Source of the DNA: Orientallactaga sibirica
Lineage: Eukaryota > Chordata > Mammalia > Rodentia > Dipodidae
NCBI GenBank assembly: GCA_036365145.1
Contig: JAEOAD010002858.1
Span: 1 to 64,000 of the forward strand
Length of the DNA: 64,000 bases
Direction of reading: 5' to 3'
Shown: in pieces, positions 1-12,800 of the stretch
How the letters are laid out: each line of letters starts with the position of its first letter
Numbering within the stretch: the stretch's first letter is position 1
Notes under the pieces: model-generated
The model's database searches: none
Told to the model about the DNA's origin: nothing
The model's input: the letters and a program-made list of their open reading frames with translations, nothing else
Position numbers and translations under genes: made by a program

Positions 1-655
1 TCTGGAATCACTTGCTTTCCTACACAGAAGGTTGAGTGCAACAAGTTCAAATTTTCCTTGTTAATGTAATCGAAAAGATGCACAACTTAGTAGATTGGCC
101 TCATTTCTAAAGTAGTTTGTTTAGAAAACAAACACCTACATTACCAAACACTATACTATGTGAAATGAGCTAGTTACGTTCTAGGAATAACTTGCTTTCC
201 TACGAAGAAGGTTGATTGCAGCAAGTTCAAACTTTCCTAGTTTGTGTAATCTAACAAGATGTACAAGTTAGTGCATTCGCCTCATTTCTAAAGTAGTTTC
301 TTTAGAAAAGAAACATCTTCAGTACCGAACACTGTGCAGTGTGAAATAAGTTAATTCGCTTCTAAGAATCAGTTTAATTTGTACGAAGAAGGTTGTGTGC
401 AGCAAGTTCAAACTTTCCTTGTTAATGTAATCTGAAAAGATGGCCAAGTTAGAAGATTCGCCTCATTTGTAAAGTACTTTGTTTAGAAAGCAAACATCTT
501 CATTGCCGAACATTGTACTGTGTGAAAGAAGCTCATTCGGTTCTTGGAATCAGTTGCTTTCCTACAAAAAGTTGAGTGCAGCAAGTTCAAACTTTCCTTG
601 TTAATGTAATCTAAAAACATGCACAACTCAGTAGATTGGTCCCATTTCTAAAGTA

Positions 656-674
656 GTTTGTTTAGAAAACAAAC
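656..674. repeat. Dyad symmetry in C-type monomer
   Basis: GTTTGTTTAGAAAACAAAC: an 8 bp perfect inverted repeat around a 3-base centre. Compare the A-type dyad at 837-855, where both arms differ by complementary changes. Confidence 0.9.
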
Positions 675-836
675 AGCTTCATTACCGAACACAGTACTAT
701 GTGAAATAAGCTAGTTCCATTCTAGGAATCACTTGGTTTCCTATGAAGAAGGTTGAGTGCAGCCAGTTCAAACTTTCCTAGTTTGTGTCATCTAACAAGA
801 TGTACAAGTTAGTGGATTCACCTTATTTCTAAAGGA

Positions 837-855
837 GTTTCTTTAGAAAAGAAAC
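837..855. repeat. Dyad symmetry in A-type monomer
   Basis: GTTTCTTTAGAAAAGAAAC: an 8 bp perfect inverted repeat around AGA. The G to C change in the left arm relative to type C is matched by C to G in the right arm, so pairing is kept. It recurs in most A monomers. Confidence 0.9.
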
Positions 856-2102
856 AACTTCAGTACCGAACACTGTACTATGTGAAATAAGTGAATTCGC
901 TTCTAGGAATCATTTTGTTTCTACAAAGATGGTTGAGTGCAGCAAGTTCAAACTTTCCTTGTTAATGCAATCTAAAAAGATGGCCAACTTAGTAGATTCG
1001 CCTCATTTCTAAAGTAGTTTGTTTACAGAACAAACATCTTCATTACCGAACACTATACTATGTGAAATGAGCTAGTTAGGTTCTAGGAATCACTTGCTTT
1101 CCCTACGAAGAAGGTTGAGTGCAGCAAGTTCAAACTTTCCTAGTTTGTGTAATCTAACAAGATGTACAAGGTAGTGGATTCGCCTCATTTCTAAAGTAGT
1201 TTCTTTAGAAAAGAAACATCTTCAGTACCCGAACACTGTACTGTGTGACATAAGTGAATTCGCTTCTAGGAATCACTTTAGTTTCTCGAAGATTGTTGAG
1301 TGCAGCAAGTTCAAACTTTCCGTTTTAATATAATCTAAAAAGATGGCCAAGTTAGTAGATTCTCCTCATTTGTAAAGTAGTTTGTTGAGATAACAAACAT
1401 CTTCATTGCCAAACATTGTACTGTGTGAAATAAGCTCATTCGGTTCTAGGAATCAGTTGCTTTCCTATAAAGAAGGTGGAGCGCAGGAATTTCAAACTTT
1501 CCTTGTTAATGTAATCTGAAAAGATGCACAACTTAGTAGATTGGCCTCATTTCTAAAGTAGTTTGTTTAGAAAACAAACATCTTCATTACGGAATACTGT
1601 ACTATGTGAAATGTGCTAGTTCGGTTCTAGGAATCACTTGCTTTCCCACGAAGAAGGTTGAGTGCAGCAAGTTCAAACTTTCCTAGTTTTGTAATCTATC
1701 AAGATGTACAAGGTAGTGGAGTCGCATCATTTCTAAATTAGTTACTTTAGAAAACAAACATCTTCAGTACCGAACACTGTACTTTGTGAAATAAGTTAAT
1801 TCGGTTCTAGGAATCAGTTTCCTTTCTACGAAGATGGTTGAGTTTAGCAAGTTCAAACATTCCTTGTTACTGTAATCTAAAAAGTTGTCCAAGTTAGTAG
1901 ATTCGCCTCACTTCTAAATTCGTTTCTTTAGAAAACAAACATCTTCAGTACCGAACACTGTACTGTGTGAAATAAGTGAATTTGCTTCTAGGAATCAGTT
2001 TAGTTTCTACAAAGATGGTTGAGTGCAGCAATTTCAAACCTTCCTTGTTAATGTAATCTAAAAAGATGGCCAAGTTAGTAGATTCACCTCATTTGTAAAG
2101 TA

Positions 2103-2121
2103 GTTTGTTGAGAAAACAAAC
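2103..2121. repeat. Dyad symmetry in B-type monomer
   Basis: GTTTGTTGAGAAAACAAAC: a 7 bp inverted repeat with a 5-base centre, at the same monomer position as the A and C dyads. E-type monomers ('gtttgttgagaaaattaac') have largely lost it, and D-type ('gtttctttagaaaacaaac') has one mismatched pair. Confidence 0.85.
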
Positions 2122-2497
2122 ATCTTCATTTCCAAACATTGTACTGTGTGAAATAAGCTCATTCAGTATTAGGAATCAGTTGCTTTCCTATAAAGAAAGG
2201 TTGAGTGCAGCAAGTTCAAACTTTCCTTGTTAATGTAATCTAAAAAGATGGCCAACTTAGCTGATTCACCTCATTTTTAAAGGTAGTTTGTTGAGAAAAT
2301 TAACATCTTTATTGCCGAACATTGTACTGTGTGAAATAAGCTCATTCAGTTCTAGGAATCAGTTGCTTTCTACAAAGAAGGTTGAGTGCAGCAAGTACAA
2401 ACTTTCCTAGTTAATGTAATCTAAAAGATGCATTACTTAGTAGATTGGCCTCATTTCTAAAGTAGTTTCTTTAGAAAAGAAACAACTTCATTGCCGA

Positions 2498-2511
2498 ACA
2501 CTGTACAGTGT
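2498..2511. repeat. Perfect 14 bp palindrome in a monomer
   Basis: ACACTGTACAGTGT is a perfect palindrome here. The common form in other monomers, ACACTGTACTGTGT, has one mismatched pair. The perfect form also occurs in other monomers, for example near 10655, 48250 and 54983. Confidence 0.85.
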
Positions 2512-5500
2512 GAAATAAGTTAATTAAGGTTCTAGGAATCAGTTTAATTTCTACAAAGATGGTTGAGTGCAGCAAGTTCAAAATTTCCTTGTTAATGTAA
2601 TCTAAAAGATGGCCAAGTTAGAAGATTCGCCTCATTTGTATAGTACTTTGTTGAAAATAAACATCTTCATTGCCAAACATTGTACTGTGTGAAATAAGCT
2701 CATTCTGTTCTAGGAATCAGTTGCTTTCCTACAAAGAAGGTTTAGTGCAGCAAGTTCAAACTTTCCTTGTTAATGTAATCTAAAAAGGTGCACAACTTAG
2801 TAGATTGGCCTCATTTCTAAAGTAGTTTGTTTAGAAAACAAACATCTTCATTAGTGAACACTGTACTATGTGAAATGGGCTAGTTCCGTTCTAGGAATCA
2901 CTTGCTTTCCTACGAATAAGGTTGAGTGCAGCAAGTTCAAACGTTCCTAGTTTGTGTAATCTAACAAGATGTACAAGTTAGTGCATTCGCCTCATTTCTA
3001 AAGTAGTTCGTTTAGAAAAGAAACATCTTCAGTACTGAACACTGTACTGTGTGAAATAAGGTAAATCGGTTCTAGGAATCAGTTTAATTTCTACGAAGAT
3101 GGTTGAGTGCAGCAAGTTGAAACTTTCCTTGTTAATGTAATCTAAAAGATGCACAACTTAGTAGATTGGCCTCATTTCTAAAGTAGTTTGTTTACAAAAC
3201 AAACATCTTCATTACCGAACACTCTACTATGTGAAATAAGCTAGTTCGGTTCCAGGAATCACTTGCTTTCCTACAAAGAAGGATGAGTGCAGCAAGTTCA
3301 AACTTTCCTCGTTTGTGTAATCTAACAAGATGTACAAGTTAGTGGATTGGCGTCGTTTCTAAAGTGGTTTCTTTAGAAAACAAACATCTTCAGTACTGAA
3401 CACTGTACTGTGTGTGAAATAAGTTAATTCGGTTCTAGGAATCAGTTTCCTTTCTGAAGATGGTTGAGTGCAGCAAGTTCAAACTTTCCTTGTTAATGTA
3501 ATCTAAAAAGATGGCCAAGTTAGCAGAGTTACCTCATTTGTAAAATAGTTTGTTGAGAAAATTAACATCTTTATAGCCGAACATTGTACTGTGTGAAATA
3601 AGGTCATTCGGTTATAGGAATCACTTGCTTTCCTACAAAGAAGATTGAGTGCAGAAAGTTCAAACTTTCCTTGTTAATGTAATCTGAAAAGATGCACAAC
3701 TTAGTAAATTGGCCTCATTTATAAACTAGTTTGTTGAGAAAACAAACATCTTCATTACCGAACACTGTACTATGTGAAATGAGCTAGTTCGGTTCTAGGA
3801 ATCACTTGCTTTCCTACGAAGAAGGTTGAGTGCAGCAAGTTCAAGCTTTCCTAGTTTGTGTAATCTAACAAGATGTATAAGTTAGTCCATTCGCCTCATT
3901 TCTAAAGTAGTTTCTTTAGAAAAGAAATATATTCAGTACCGAACACTTAACTGTGTGAAATATGTTAATTCGCTTCTAGGATTCATTTTAATTTCTACGA
4001 AGAAGGTTGAGTGCAGCTAGTTTAAACTTTCCTTGTTAATGTAATCTAAAAAGATGGCCAAGTTAGAAGATTCGCCTCATTTGTAAAGTACTTTCTTGAG
4101 AAAACAAACATCTTCATTGCCGAACATTGCACTGTGTGAAATAAGCTCATTCGGTTCTAGGAATCACTTGCTTTCCTACAAAGAAGGTTGAGTGCAGCAA
4201 GTTCAAACTTTCCCATTTTGTGTAATCTAACAAGATGTACAAGTTAGTGGATTCGCGTCATTTCTATATTAGTTTCTTTAGAAAACAAACATCTTTAGTA
4301 CTGAATACTGTACTGTGTGAAATAAGTTAATTCGCTTCTAGGAATCACTTTCCTTTCTACGAAGATGGTTGAGTTTAGCAAGTTCAAACTTTCCTTGTTA
4401 ATGTAATCTAAAAAGATGTCCAAGTTAGTAGATTTGCCTCATTGGTAAAGTAGTTTGTTGAGAAAACAAACATCGTCATTGCCGAACATTGTACTGTGTA
4501 AAAAAGCTAATTTAGTTCTAGAATTCAGTTGCTTTCCTACAAAGAAGGTTGAGTGCAGCAAGTTCAAACTTTCCTTGTTAATGTAATGTAAAAAGATGCA
4601 CAATGTAGTAGATTGGCCTCATTTCTAAAGTAGTTTCTTTAGTAAAGAAACATCTTCAGTACCGAACACTGTACTGTGTGAAATAAGATAATTCGCTTCT
4701 AGGAATCAGTTTAATTTCTACGAAGAAAGTTGAGTGCAGCAAGTTCAAATTCTCCTAGTTTGTGTAATCTAACAAGATGTACAAGTTAGTGGATTTGCCT
4801 CATTTCTAACGTAGTTCCCTTAGGAAAGAAACATCTTCAGTACCAAACACTGTACTGTGTGAAATAAGTTAATTCGCTTTCTAGGAATCAGATTAATTTC
4901 TACGAAGATGGTTGAGTTTAGCAAGTTCAAACGTTCCTTGTTAATGTAATCTAAAAAGAAGTCTAATTTAGTAGATTCGCCTCATTTCTAAAGTAGTGTC
5001 TTTAGAAAACAAACCTTCATAGCCGAACATTGTACTGTGTGAAATTAGCTAATTCAGTTCTAGGAATCAGTTTACTTTCTACAAAGATGGTTGAGTGCAG
5101 CAAGTACAAACATTCCTTGTTAATGTAATCTGAAAAGTTGCACAACTTAGTAGATTGGCCTCATTTCAAAAGTAGTTTGTTTAGAAAAGAAACATCTTCA
5201 TTACCGAACACTGTACTATCTGAAATGAGCTAGTTCCGTTCTAGGAATCACTTGCTTTCCTACGAAGAAGGTTGAGTGCAGCAAGTTCAAACTTTCCTAG
5301 TTTGTGTAATCTAACAAGATATACTAGTTAGTGTATTCGCCTCATTTCTACAGCAGTTTCTTTAGAAAAGAAACATCTTCAGTACCTAACCCTGTACTAG
5401 GTGAAATAAGTAAATTCGGTTCTAGGAATCATTTTCCTTTCTACGAAGACAGTTGAGTGCAGCAAGTTCAAACTTTCCTAGTTTGTGTAATCTAACAAGA

Positions 5501-8500
5501 TCTACAAGTTAGTGGATTCGTGTAATTTCTAAATTAGTTTCTTTAGAAAACAAACATCTTCAGTACCGAACACTGTACTGTGTGAAATAAGTTCATTCGG
5601 TTCTAGGAATCAGTGTCCTTTCTACGAAGATGGTTGAGTTTAGCAAGTTCAAACTTTCCTTGTTAATGTAATTTAAAAGATGTCCAAGTTCGTAGATTCG
5701 CCTGATTTCTAAATTAGTTTCTTTAGAAAACAAACCTTCATAGCCAAACATTGTACTGTGTGAAATAAGCTCATTCGGTTCTAGGAATCACTTGCTTTCC
5801 TATAAAGAAGGTTGACTGCAGCAAGTTCAAACTTTCCTTGTTAATGTAATCTGAAAAGATGCACAACTTAGTAGATTGGGCTCATTTCTAAAGTAGTTTG
5901 TATAGAAAACAAAGATCTTCATTACCAAACACTGTACTATGTGTAATAAACCAGTTCCGTTCTCGGAATCATTTGCTTTCCTACGAAGAAGGTTGAGTGC
6001 AGCAAGTTCAAACTTTCCTAGTTTGTGTAATCTAACAAGATATACAAGGTAGTGGATTAGCCTCATTTCTAAAGTAGTTTCTTTAGAAAAGAAACATCTT
6101 CAGTACTGAACACTGTACTGTGTGAAATAAGTGAATTCGCTTCTAGGAATCAGTTTAATTTCTACGAAGATGGTTGAGGGCAGCAAGTTCAAACTTTCCT
6201 TGTTAATGTAATCTAAAATTTTGGCCAAGTTAGTAGATTCGCCTCAGTTTTAAAGTAGTTTGTTGAGAAAACAAATATCTTCATTGCCAAACATTGTACT
6301 GTGTGAAATAAGCTCATTCAGTTCTAGGATTCAGTTGCTTAACTACAAAGAAGGTTGAGTGCAGCAAGTTCAAACTTTCCTTGTTAATGTAATCTGAAAA
6401 GTTGCACAACTTAGTAGATTGGCCTCATTTGTAAAGTAGTTTGTTTACAAAACAAACATCTTCATTACCGAACACTATACAATGTGAAATGTGCTAGTTC
6501 GGTTCTAGGAATCACTTGCTTTCCTACGAAGAAGGTTGAGTGCAGCAAGTTCAAACTTTCCTTCTTAATGTAATCTAAAAAGATGCACAACTTAGTAGAT
6601 TGGCCTCATTTCTAAAGTAGTTTCTTTAGAAAAGAAACATCTTCAGTACCGAACACTGTACTGTGTGAAATAAGTTAATTCGCTTCTAGGAATCAGTTTA
6701 ATTTCTACGATGAGGGTTGAGTGCAGCAAGTTCAAAACTTCCTTGTTAATGTAATCTAAAAAGATGGCCAAGTTAGAAGATTCGCCTCCTTTGTAAAGTA
6801 CTTTGTTGAGAAAACAAACATCTTCATTGCCGAACATTGTACTGTGTGAAATATGCTCATTCGGTTCTAGGAATCAGTTGCTTTCCAATAAAGAAGGTTG
6901 AGTGCAGCAAGTTCAAACTTTCCTTTTTAATGTAATCTAAAAAGATGCACAACATAGTAGTTTGGCCTCATTTCTAAAGTAGTTTGTTTAGAAAACAAAC
7001 ATCTTCATTACCGAACACTGTACTATGTGAGATAAGCTAGTTCTGTTCTAGGAATCACTTGCTTTCCTACGAAGAAGGATGAGTGCAGCAAGTTCAAACT
7101 TTCCTAGTTTGTGCAATCTAACACGATGTACAAGTTCTGGATTCGCGTCATTTCTAAATTAGTTTCTTTAGAAAACAAACATCTTCAGTACCGAACACTG
7201 TACTGTGTGAAATAAGTTAATTCGGTTCTAGGAATCAGTTTCCTTTCTACGAAGATTGTTGAGTTTAGCAAGTTCAAACTTTCCTTGTTAATGTAATCTG
7301 AAAAGATGCACAACTTTGTAGATTGGCCTCATTTCTAAAGTAGTTTGTTTAGAAAACAAACATCTTCATTACCGAACACTGTACTATGTGAAATGAGCTA
7401 GTTCGGTTCTAGGAATCACTTGCTTTCCTACAAAGAAGGTTGAGTGCAGCAAGTTCAAACTTTCCTAGTTTGTGTAATCTAACAAGATGTCCAAGTTAGT
7501 GGTATCACGTCATTTGTAAAGTGGTTTCTTTAGAAAACAAACGTCTTCAGTACCGAGCACTGTACTGTGTGAAATAAATTAATTCGGTTCTAGGAATCAG
7601 TTTCCTTTCTACGAAGATGGTTGAGTGCAGCAAGATCAAACTTTCCTTGTTAATGTAATCTAAAAAGATGGCCAAGTTAGCAGACTCACCTCATTTGTAA
7701 GGTAGTTTGTTGAGAAAATTAACAGCTTTATAGTTGAACATTGTCCTGTGTGAAATAAGCTCATTCGGTTCTAGGAATCACTTGCTTTCCTACAAAGAAG
7801 GTTGAGTGCAGCAAGTTCAAACTTTCCTTGTTAATGTAATCTAAAAAGATGCACAACTTAGTAGATTGGCCTCATTTCTAAAGTAGTTTCTTTAGAAAGG
7901 AAACATCTTCAGTTCCGAACACTGTACTGTGTGAAATAAGTTAATTCGCTCTAGGAATCAGTTTAATTTCTACGAAGAAGCTTGAGTGCAGCTAGTTGAA
8001 ACTTTTCTAGTTTATGTAATCTTACAAGATATACAAGTTAGTCCATTCGCCTCATTTCTAAAGTAGTTTCTTTAGAAAAGAAACATATTCAGTACGGAAC
8101 ACTGAACTGTGTGAAATAAGTTAATTCGCTTCTAGGATTCAGTTTAATTTCTACGAAGAAGGTTGAGTGCAGCTAGTTTAAACTTTCCTTGTTAATGTAA
8201 TCTAAAAAGATGGCCAAGTTAGAAGATTCGCCTCATTTGTAAAGTACTTTGTTGAGAAAACAAACATCTTTATTACCGAACATTGTACTGTGTGAAATAA
8301 GCTCATTCGGTTCTAGGAATCACTTGCTTTCCTACAAAGAAGGTTGAGTGCAGCAAGTTCAAACTTTCCCAGTTTGTGTAATCTAACAAGATGTACAAGT
8401 TAGTGGATTCGTGTCATTTCTAAAGTGGTTCCTTTAGAAAACAAACATCTTCAGTACTGAACACTGTACTGTGTAAATAAATTAATTCGGTTCTAGGAAT

Positions 8501-9750
8501 CAGTTTCCTTTCAACGAAGATGGTTGAGTGCAGCAAGTTCAAACTTTCCTTCTTAATGTAATCTAAAAAGATGGCCAAGTTAGCAGATTCACGTCATTTG
8601 TAAAGAAGTTTGTTGAAAAAATTAAAATCTTCATTGCCGAACATTGTACTGTGTGTAAAAAGCTAATTCGGTTCTAGAATTCAGTTGCTTTCCTACAAAT
8701 ACGGTTGAGTGCACAAAGTTCAAACTTTCCTTGTCAATGTAATCTAAAAAGATGCACAACTTAGTAGTTTGGCCTCATTTCTAAAGTAGATTCTTTAGAA
8801 AAGGAACATCTTCAGTACCGAACACTGTACTGTGTGAAATAAGTTAATTCGCTTCTAGGAATCAGTTTAATTTCTACGAAGAAGGTTGAGTGCAGCAAGT
8901 TCAAACTTTCCTAGTTTGTGTAATCTAACAAGATGTACAAGTTAGTGGATTCGCCTCATTTCTAAAGTAGTTTGTTTAGAAAAGAAATATCTTCAGTACC
9001 GAACACTGTACTGTGTGAAATCAGTTCAAGCTCATTCAGTTCTAGAATTTAGGTGCTTTCCTACAAAGACCGTTCAATGCAGCAAGTTCAAACTTTCCTT
9101 GTTAATGTAATATAAAAAGGTGTCCAACTTAGTAGATTCACCTCATTTCTAAAGCAGTGTCTTTCGAAAACAAACCTTCATTGCCAAACATTGTACTGTG
9201 TGAAATGAGCTAATTCGGTTCTAGGAATGAGTTTACTTTCTACGAAGATGGTTGAGTTTAGCAAGTTCAAACTTTCCTTGTTAATGTAATCTAAAAAGAT
9301 GCACAAATTAGTGGATTCGCCTCATTTGTAAAGTAATTTCTTTAGAAAAGAAACATCTTCAGTACCGAACACTGAACTGTGTGAAATGAATGAATTCGCT
9401 TCTAGGAATCAGTTTAATTTCTACGAATAAGGTTGAGTGCAGCAAGTTCAAACTTTACTTGTTAATGTAATTTGCAAAGATGGCCAAGTTAGTAGATTCA
9501 CCTCATTTGTAAAGTAGCTTGTTGAGAAAACAAACATCTTCATTGCCGAACATTGTACTGTGTGAAAAAAAGCTAATTTAGTTCTAGAAATCAGTTGCTT
9601 TCCTACAAAGACGGTTGAGTGCAGCAAGTTCAAACTATCCTTGTTAATATAATCTAAAAAGATGCACAACGTATTAGATTGGCCTCATTTCTAAAGTAGT
9701 TTCTTTAGAAAAGAAACATCTTCAGTACCGAACACTGTACTGTGTGAAAT

Positions 9751-9801
9751 AAGTTAATCCTAGTTTGTGCTTCTAGGAATCAGTTTAATTTCTATCTTCA
9801 G
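9751..9801 (+). other. Monomer with two small templated-looking insertions
   Basis: Between 'aagttaat' and 'cttctagg', where monomers normally have 'tcg', there is 'cctagtttgtg', a copy of a word from the A monomer about 90 bp away. Some 30 bp on, 'tctatcttcagaagaagg' replaces 'tctacgaagaagg', and the extra 'tcttca' matches the 'acatcttcag' word. Both look like local template-switch insertions. Confidence 0.7.
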
Positions 9802-12800
9802 AAGAAGGTTGAGTGCAGCAAGTTCAAATTTTCCTAGTTTGTGTAATCTAACAAGAAGTACAAGTTAGTGGATTCGCCTCATTTCTAATGTAGTTCCTTT
9901 AGAAAAGAAACATCTTCAGTACCAAACACTGTACTGTGTGAAATAAGTTAATTCGCTTCTAGGAATCAGTTTAATTTCTACAAAGATGGTTAATTGCAGC
10001 CAGTTCAAACATTCCTTGTTAATGTAATCTGCAAAGATGGCCAAGTTAGTAGATTCACCTCATTTGTAAAGTAGTTTGTTGAGAAAAGAAACATCTTCAT
10101 TGCGGAACAATTGTACTGTGTGAAAAAAGCTAATTGGGATCTAAAATTTTGTTGCTTTCCTACAAAGACGGTTGAGTGCAGCAAGTTCAAATATTCCTTG
10201 TTAATGTATTCTAAAAAGGTGCACAACTTAGGGGATTAGCCTCATTTCTAAAGTGATTTCTTTAGAAAAGCAATATCTTCAGTACCGAACACTGTACTGT
10301 GTGAAATAAGGTAATTCGGTTCTAGGAATCAGTTTAATTTCTACGAAGATGGTTGAATGCCGCAAGTTCAAACTTTCCTTGTTAATGTAATCTAAAAAGA
10401 TGGCCAAGTTAGCAGAGTCACCTCATTTGTAAAGTATTTTGTTGAGAAAATTAACATCTTTATTGCCGAACATTGTACTGCATGAAATAAGCTCATTCGG
10501 TTCCAGAAATCACTTGCTTTCCTACAAAGAAGGTTGAGTGCAGGAAGTTCAAACTTTCCTTGTTAATGTAATCTAAAAAGATGCACAACTTAGTAGATGG
10601 CCTCATTTCTAAAGTAGTTTGTTTAGAAAAGAAACATCTTCAGTACCGAACACTGTACAGTGTGAAATAAGTTAATTCGCTTCAAGGAATCACTTTAATT
10701 TCTACGAAGAAGGTTGAGTGCAGGACGTTCAAACTTTCCTTGTTAATGTAATCTAAAAAGATGGCCAAGTTAGAAGATTCGCCTCATTTGTAAAGTACTT
10801 TGTTGAGAAAACACACATCTTCATTGCCGAAGATTGTAGTGTGTGAAATAAGCTCATTCGGTGCTAGGAATCAGTTGCTTTGCTACAAAGAAGGTTGAGT
10901 GCAGCAAGTTCAAACTTTCCTTGTTAATGTAATCTAAAAAGATGCACAACTTAGTACATTGGCCTCATTTCTAACGTAGTTTCTTTAGAAAGGAAACATC
11001 TTCAGTACCGAACACTGTACTGTGTGAATTAAGTTAATTCGCTTCTAGGAATCAGTTTAATTTCTACGAAGAAGGTTGAGTGCAGCAAGTTCAAACTTTC
11101 CTGGTTTATGTAATCTAAAAAGATGGCCAAGTTAGAAGATTCGCCTCATTTGTAAAGTACTTTGTTGAGAAAATAAACATCTTCATTGCCGAACATTGTG
11201 CTGTGTGAAATAAGCTCATTCGGTTCTAGGAATCAGTTGCTTTGCTACAAAGAAGGTTGAGTGCAACAAGTTCAAACTTTCCTTGTTAATGTAATCTAAA
11301 AAGATGCACAACTTAGTAGATTGGTCTCATTTCTAAAGTAGTTTGTTTAGAAAACAAACATCTTCATTACCGAACACTCTACTATGTGAAATAAGCTAGT
11401 TCCGTTCTAGGAATCACTTGCTCTCCTACGAAGAAGGTTGAGTGCAGCAAGTTCAAACTTTCATAGTTTGTGTAATCTAACAAGATGTACAAGTTAGTGG
11501 ATTCGCCTCATTTCTAAAATAGTTTCTTTAGAAAAGAAACATCTTCAGTACAGAACACTGTACTCTGTGAAATAAGTGAATTCGCTTCTAGGAATCAGTT
11601 TAATTTCTACGAAGATGGTTGAGTGCAGCAAGTTCAAACTTTCCTTGTTAATGTAATCTAAAAAGATGGCCAAGTTAGAAGATTCGCCTCATTTGTAAAG
11701 TACTTTGTTGAGAAAATAAACATCTTCATTGCGGAACATTGTACTGTGTGAAATAAGCTCATTCAGTTCTAGGAATCACTTGATTTCCTACAAAGAAGGT
11801 TGAGTGCAGCAAGTTCAAACTTTCCTTGTTAATGTAATCTAAAAAGATGCACAACTTAGTAGATTGGCCACATTTCTAAAGTAGTTTGTTGAGAAAACAA
11901 GCATCTTCATTACCGAACACTGTACTATGTGAAATGAGCTAGTTCCGTTCTAGGAATCACTTGCTTTCCTACGAAGAAGGTTCAGTGCAGCAAGTTCAAC
12001 CTTTCCTAGTTTGTGTAATCTAAGAAGATGTACAAGTTAGTAGTCTCGAGTCGTTTCTAAAGTGGTTTTTTTAGAAAACAAACATCTTCAGTACAGAGCA
12101 CTCTACTGTGTGAAATAAGTTAATTCGATTCTAGGAATCAGTTTCCTTTCTACGAAGATGGTTGAGTGCAGCAAGTTCTAACTTTCCTTGTTAATGTAAT
12201 CTAAAAAGATTGCCAAATTAGCAGATTCACCTCATTTGTAAGGTAGTTTGTTGAGAAAATTAACATCTTTATTGCCGAACATTGTACTGTGTGAAATAAG
12301 CTCATTCGGTTCTAGGAATCAGTTGCTTTCCTACAAAGAAGGTTCAGTGCAGCAAGTTCAAACTTTCCTTGTTAATGGAATCTAAAAAGGTGCACAACTT
12401 AGTAGATTGGCCTCATTTCTAAAGTAGTTTCTTTAGAAAAGAAACATCTTCAGTACCGAACACTGTACTGTGTGAAATGAGTTAATTCGCTTCTAGGAAT
12501 CAGTTTAATTTCTATGAAGATGGTTTAGTGCAGTAAGTTCAAACTTTCCTAGTTTTTGTAATCTAACAAGATGTACAAGTTAGTGGATTCGCGTCATTTC
12601 TAAATTAGTTTCTTTAGAATACAAACATCTTCAGTACCGAACACTGTACTGTGTGAAATAAGTTAGTTCGGTTCTAGGAATCAGTTTCCTTTCTATGAAG
12701 ATGGTTGAGTTTAGCAAATTCAAACTTGCCTTGTTAATGTAATCTAAAAAGATGTCCAAGTTAGTAGATTCGCCTCATTTCTAAAGTAGTTTCTTTAGAA

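Larger units (their letters stand above)
364..904 (+). repeat. Representative B-C-A trimer, higher-order repeat unit (~541 bp)
   Basis: Three successive monomers: B-type (364-544), C-type (545-723) and A-type (724-904). The same order precedes it (C at about 4, A at about 184) and often recurs downstream, so the common higher-order unit is three monomers. Order is not perfect: the monomer at about 905-1083 starts as B and ends as C, and D or E monomers replace A or B elsewhere. Boundaries were set by eye at the 'aggaatc' word. Confidence 0.8.

Noticed and set aside
40..60. Pol III B-box-like word 'gttcaaac' in each monomer
   Set aside because: Weak match, no paired A box at the right distance and no terminator pattern.
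2160..2240. Heat-shock element from 'ttctagaa' words
   Set aside because: Only two half-sites fit; the third unit has wrong spacing.
5827..10226. Antisense open frames of 60-79 codons with recurring FLDYINKE...LNLLHS-like sequence
   Set aside because: They repeat with the satellite period and are reverse translations of the monomer, with no start context or domain.
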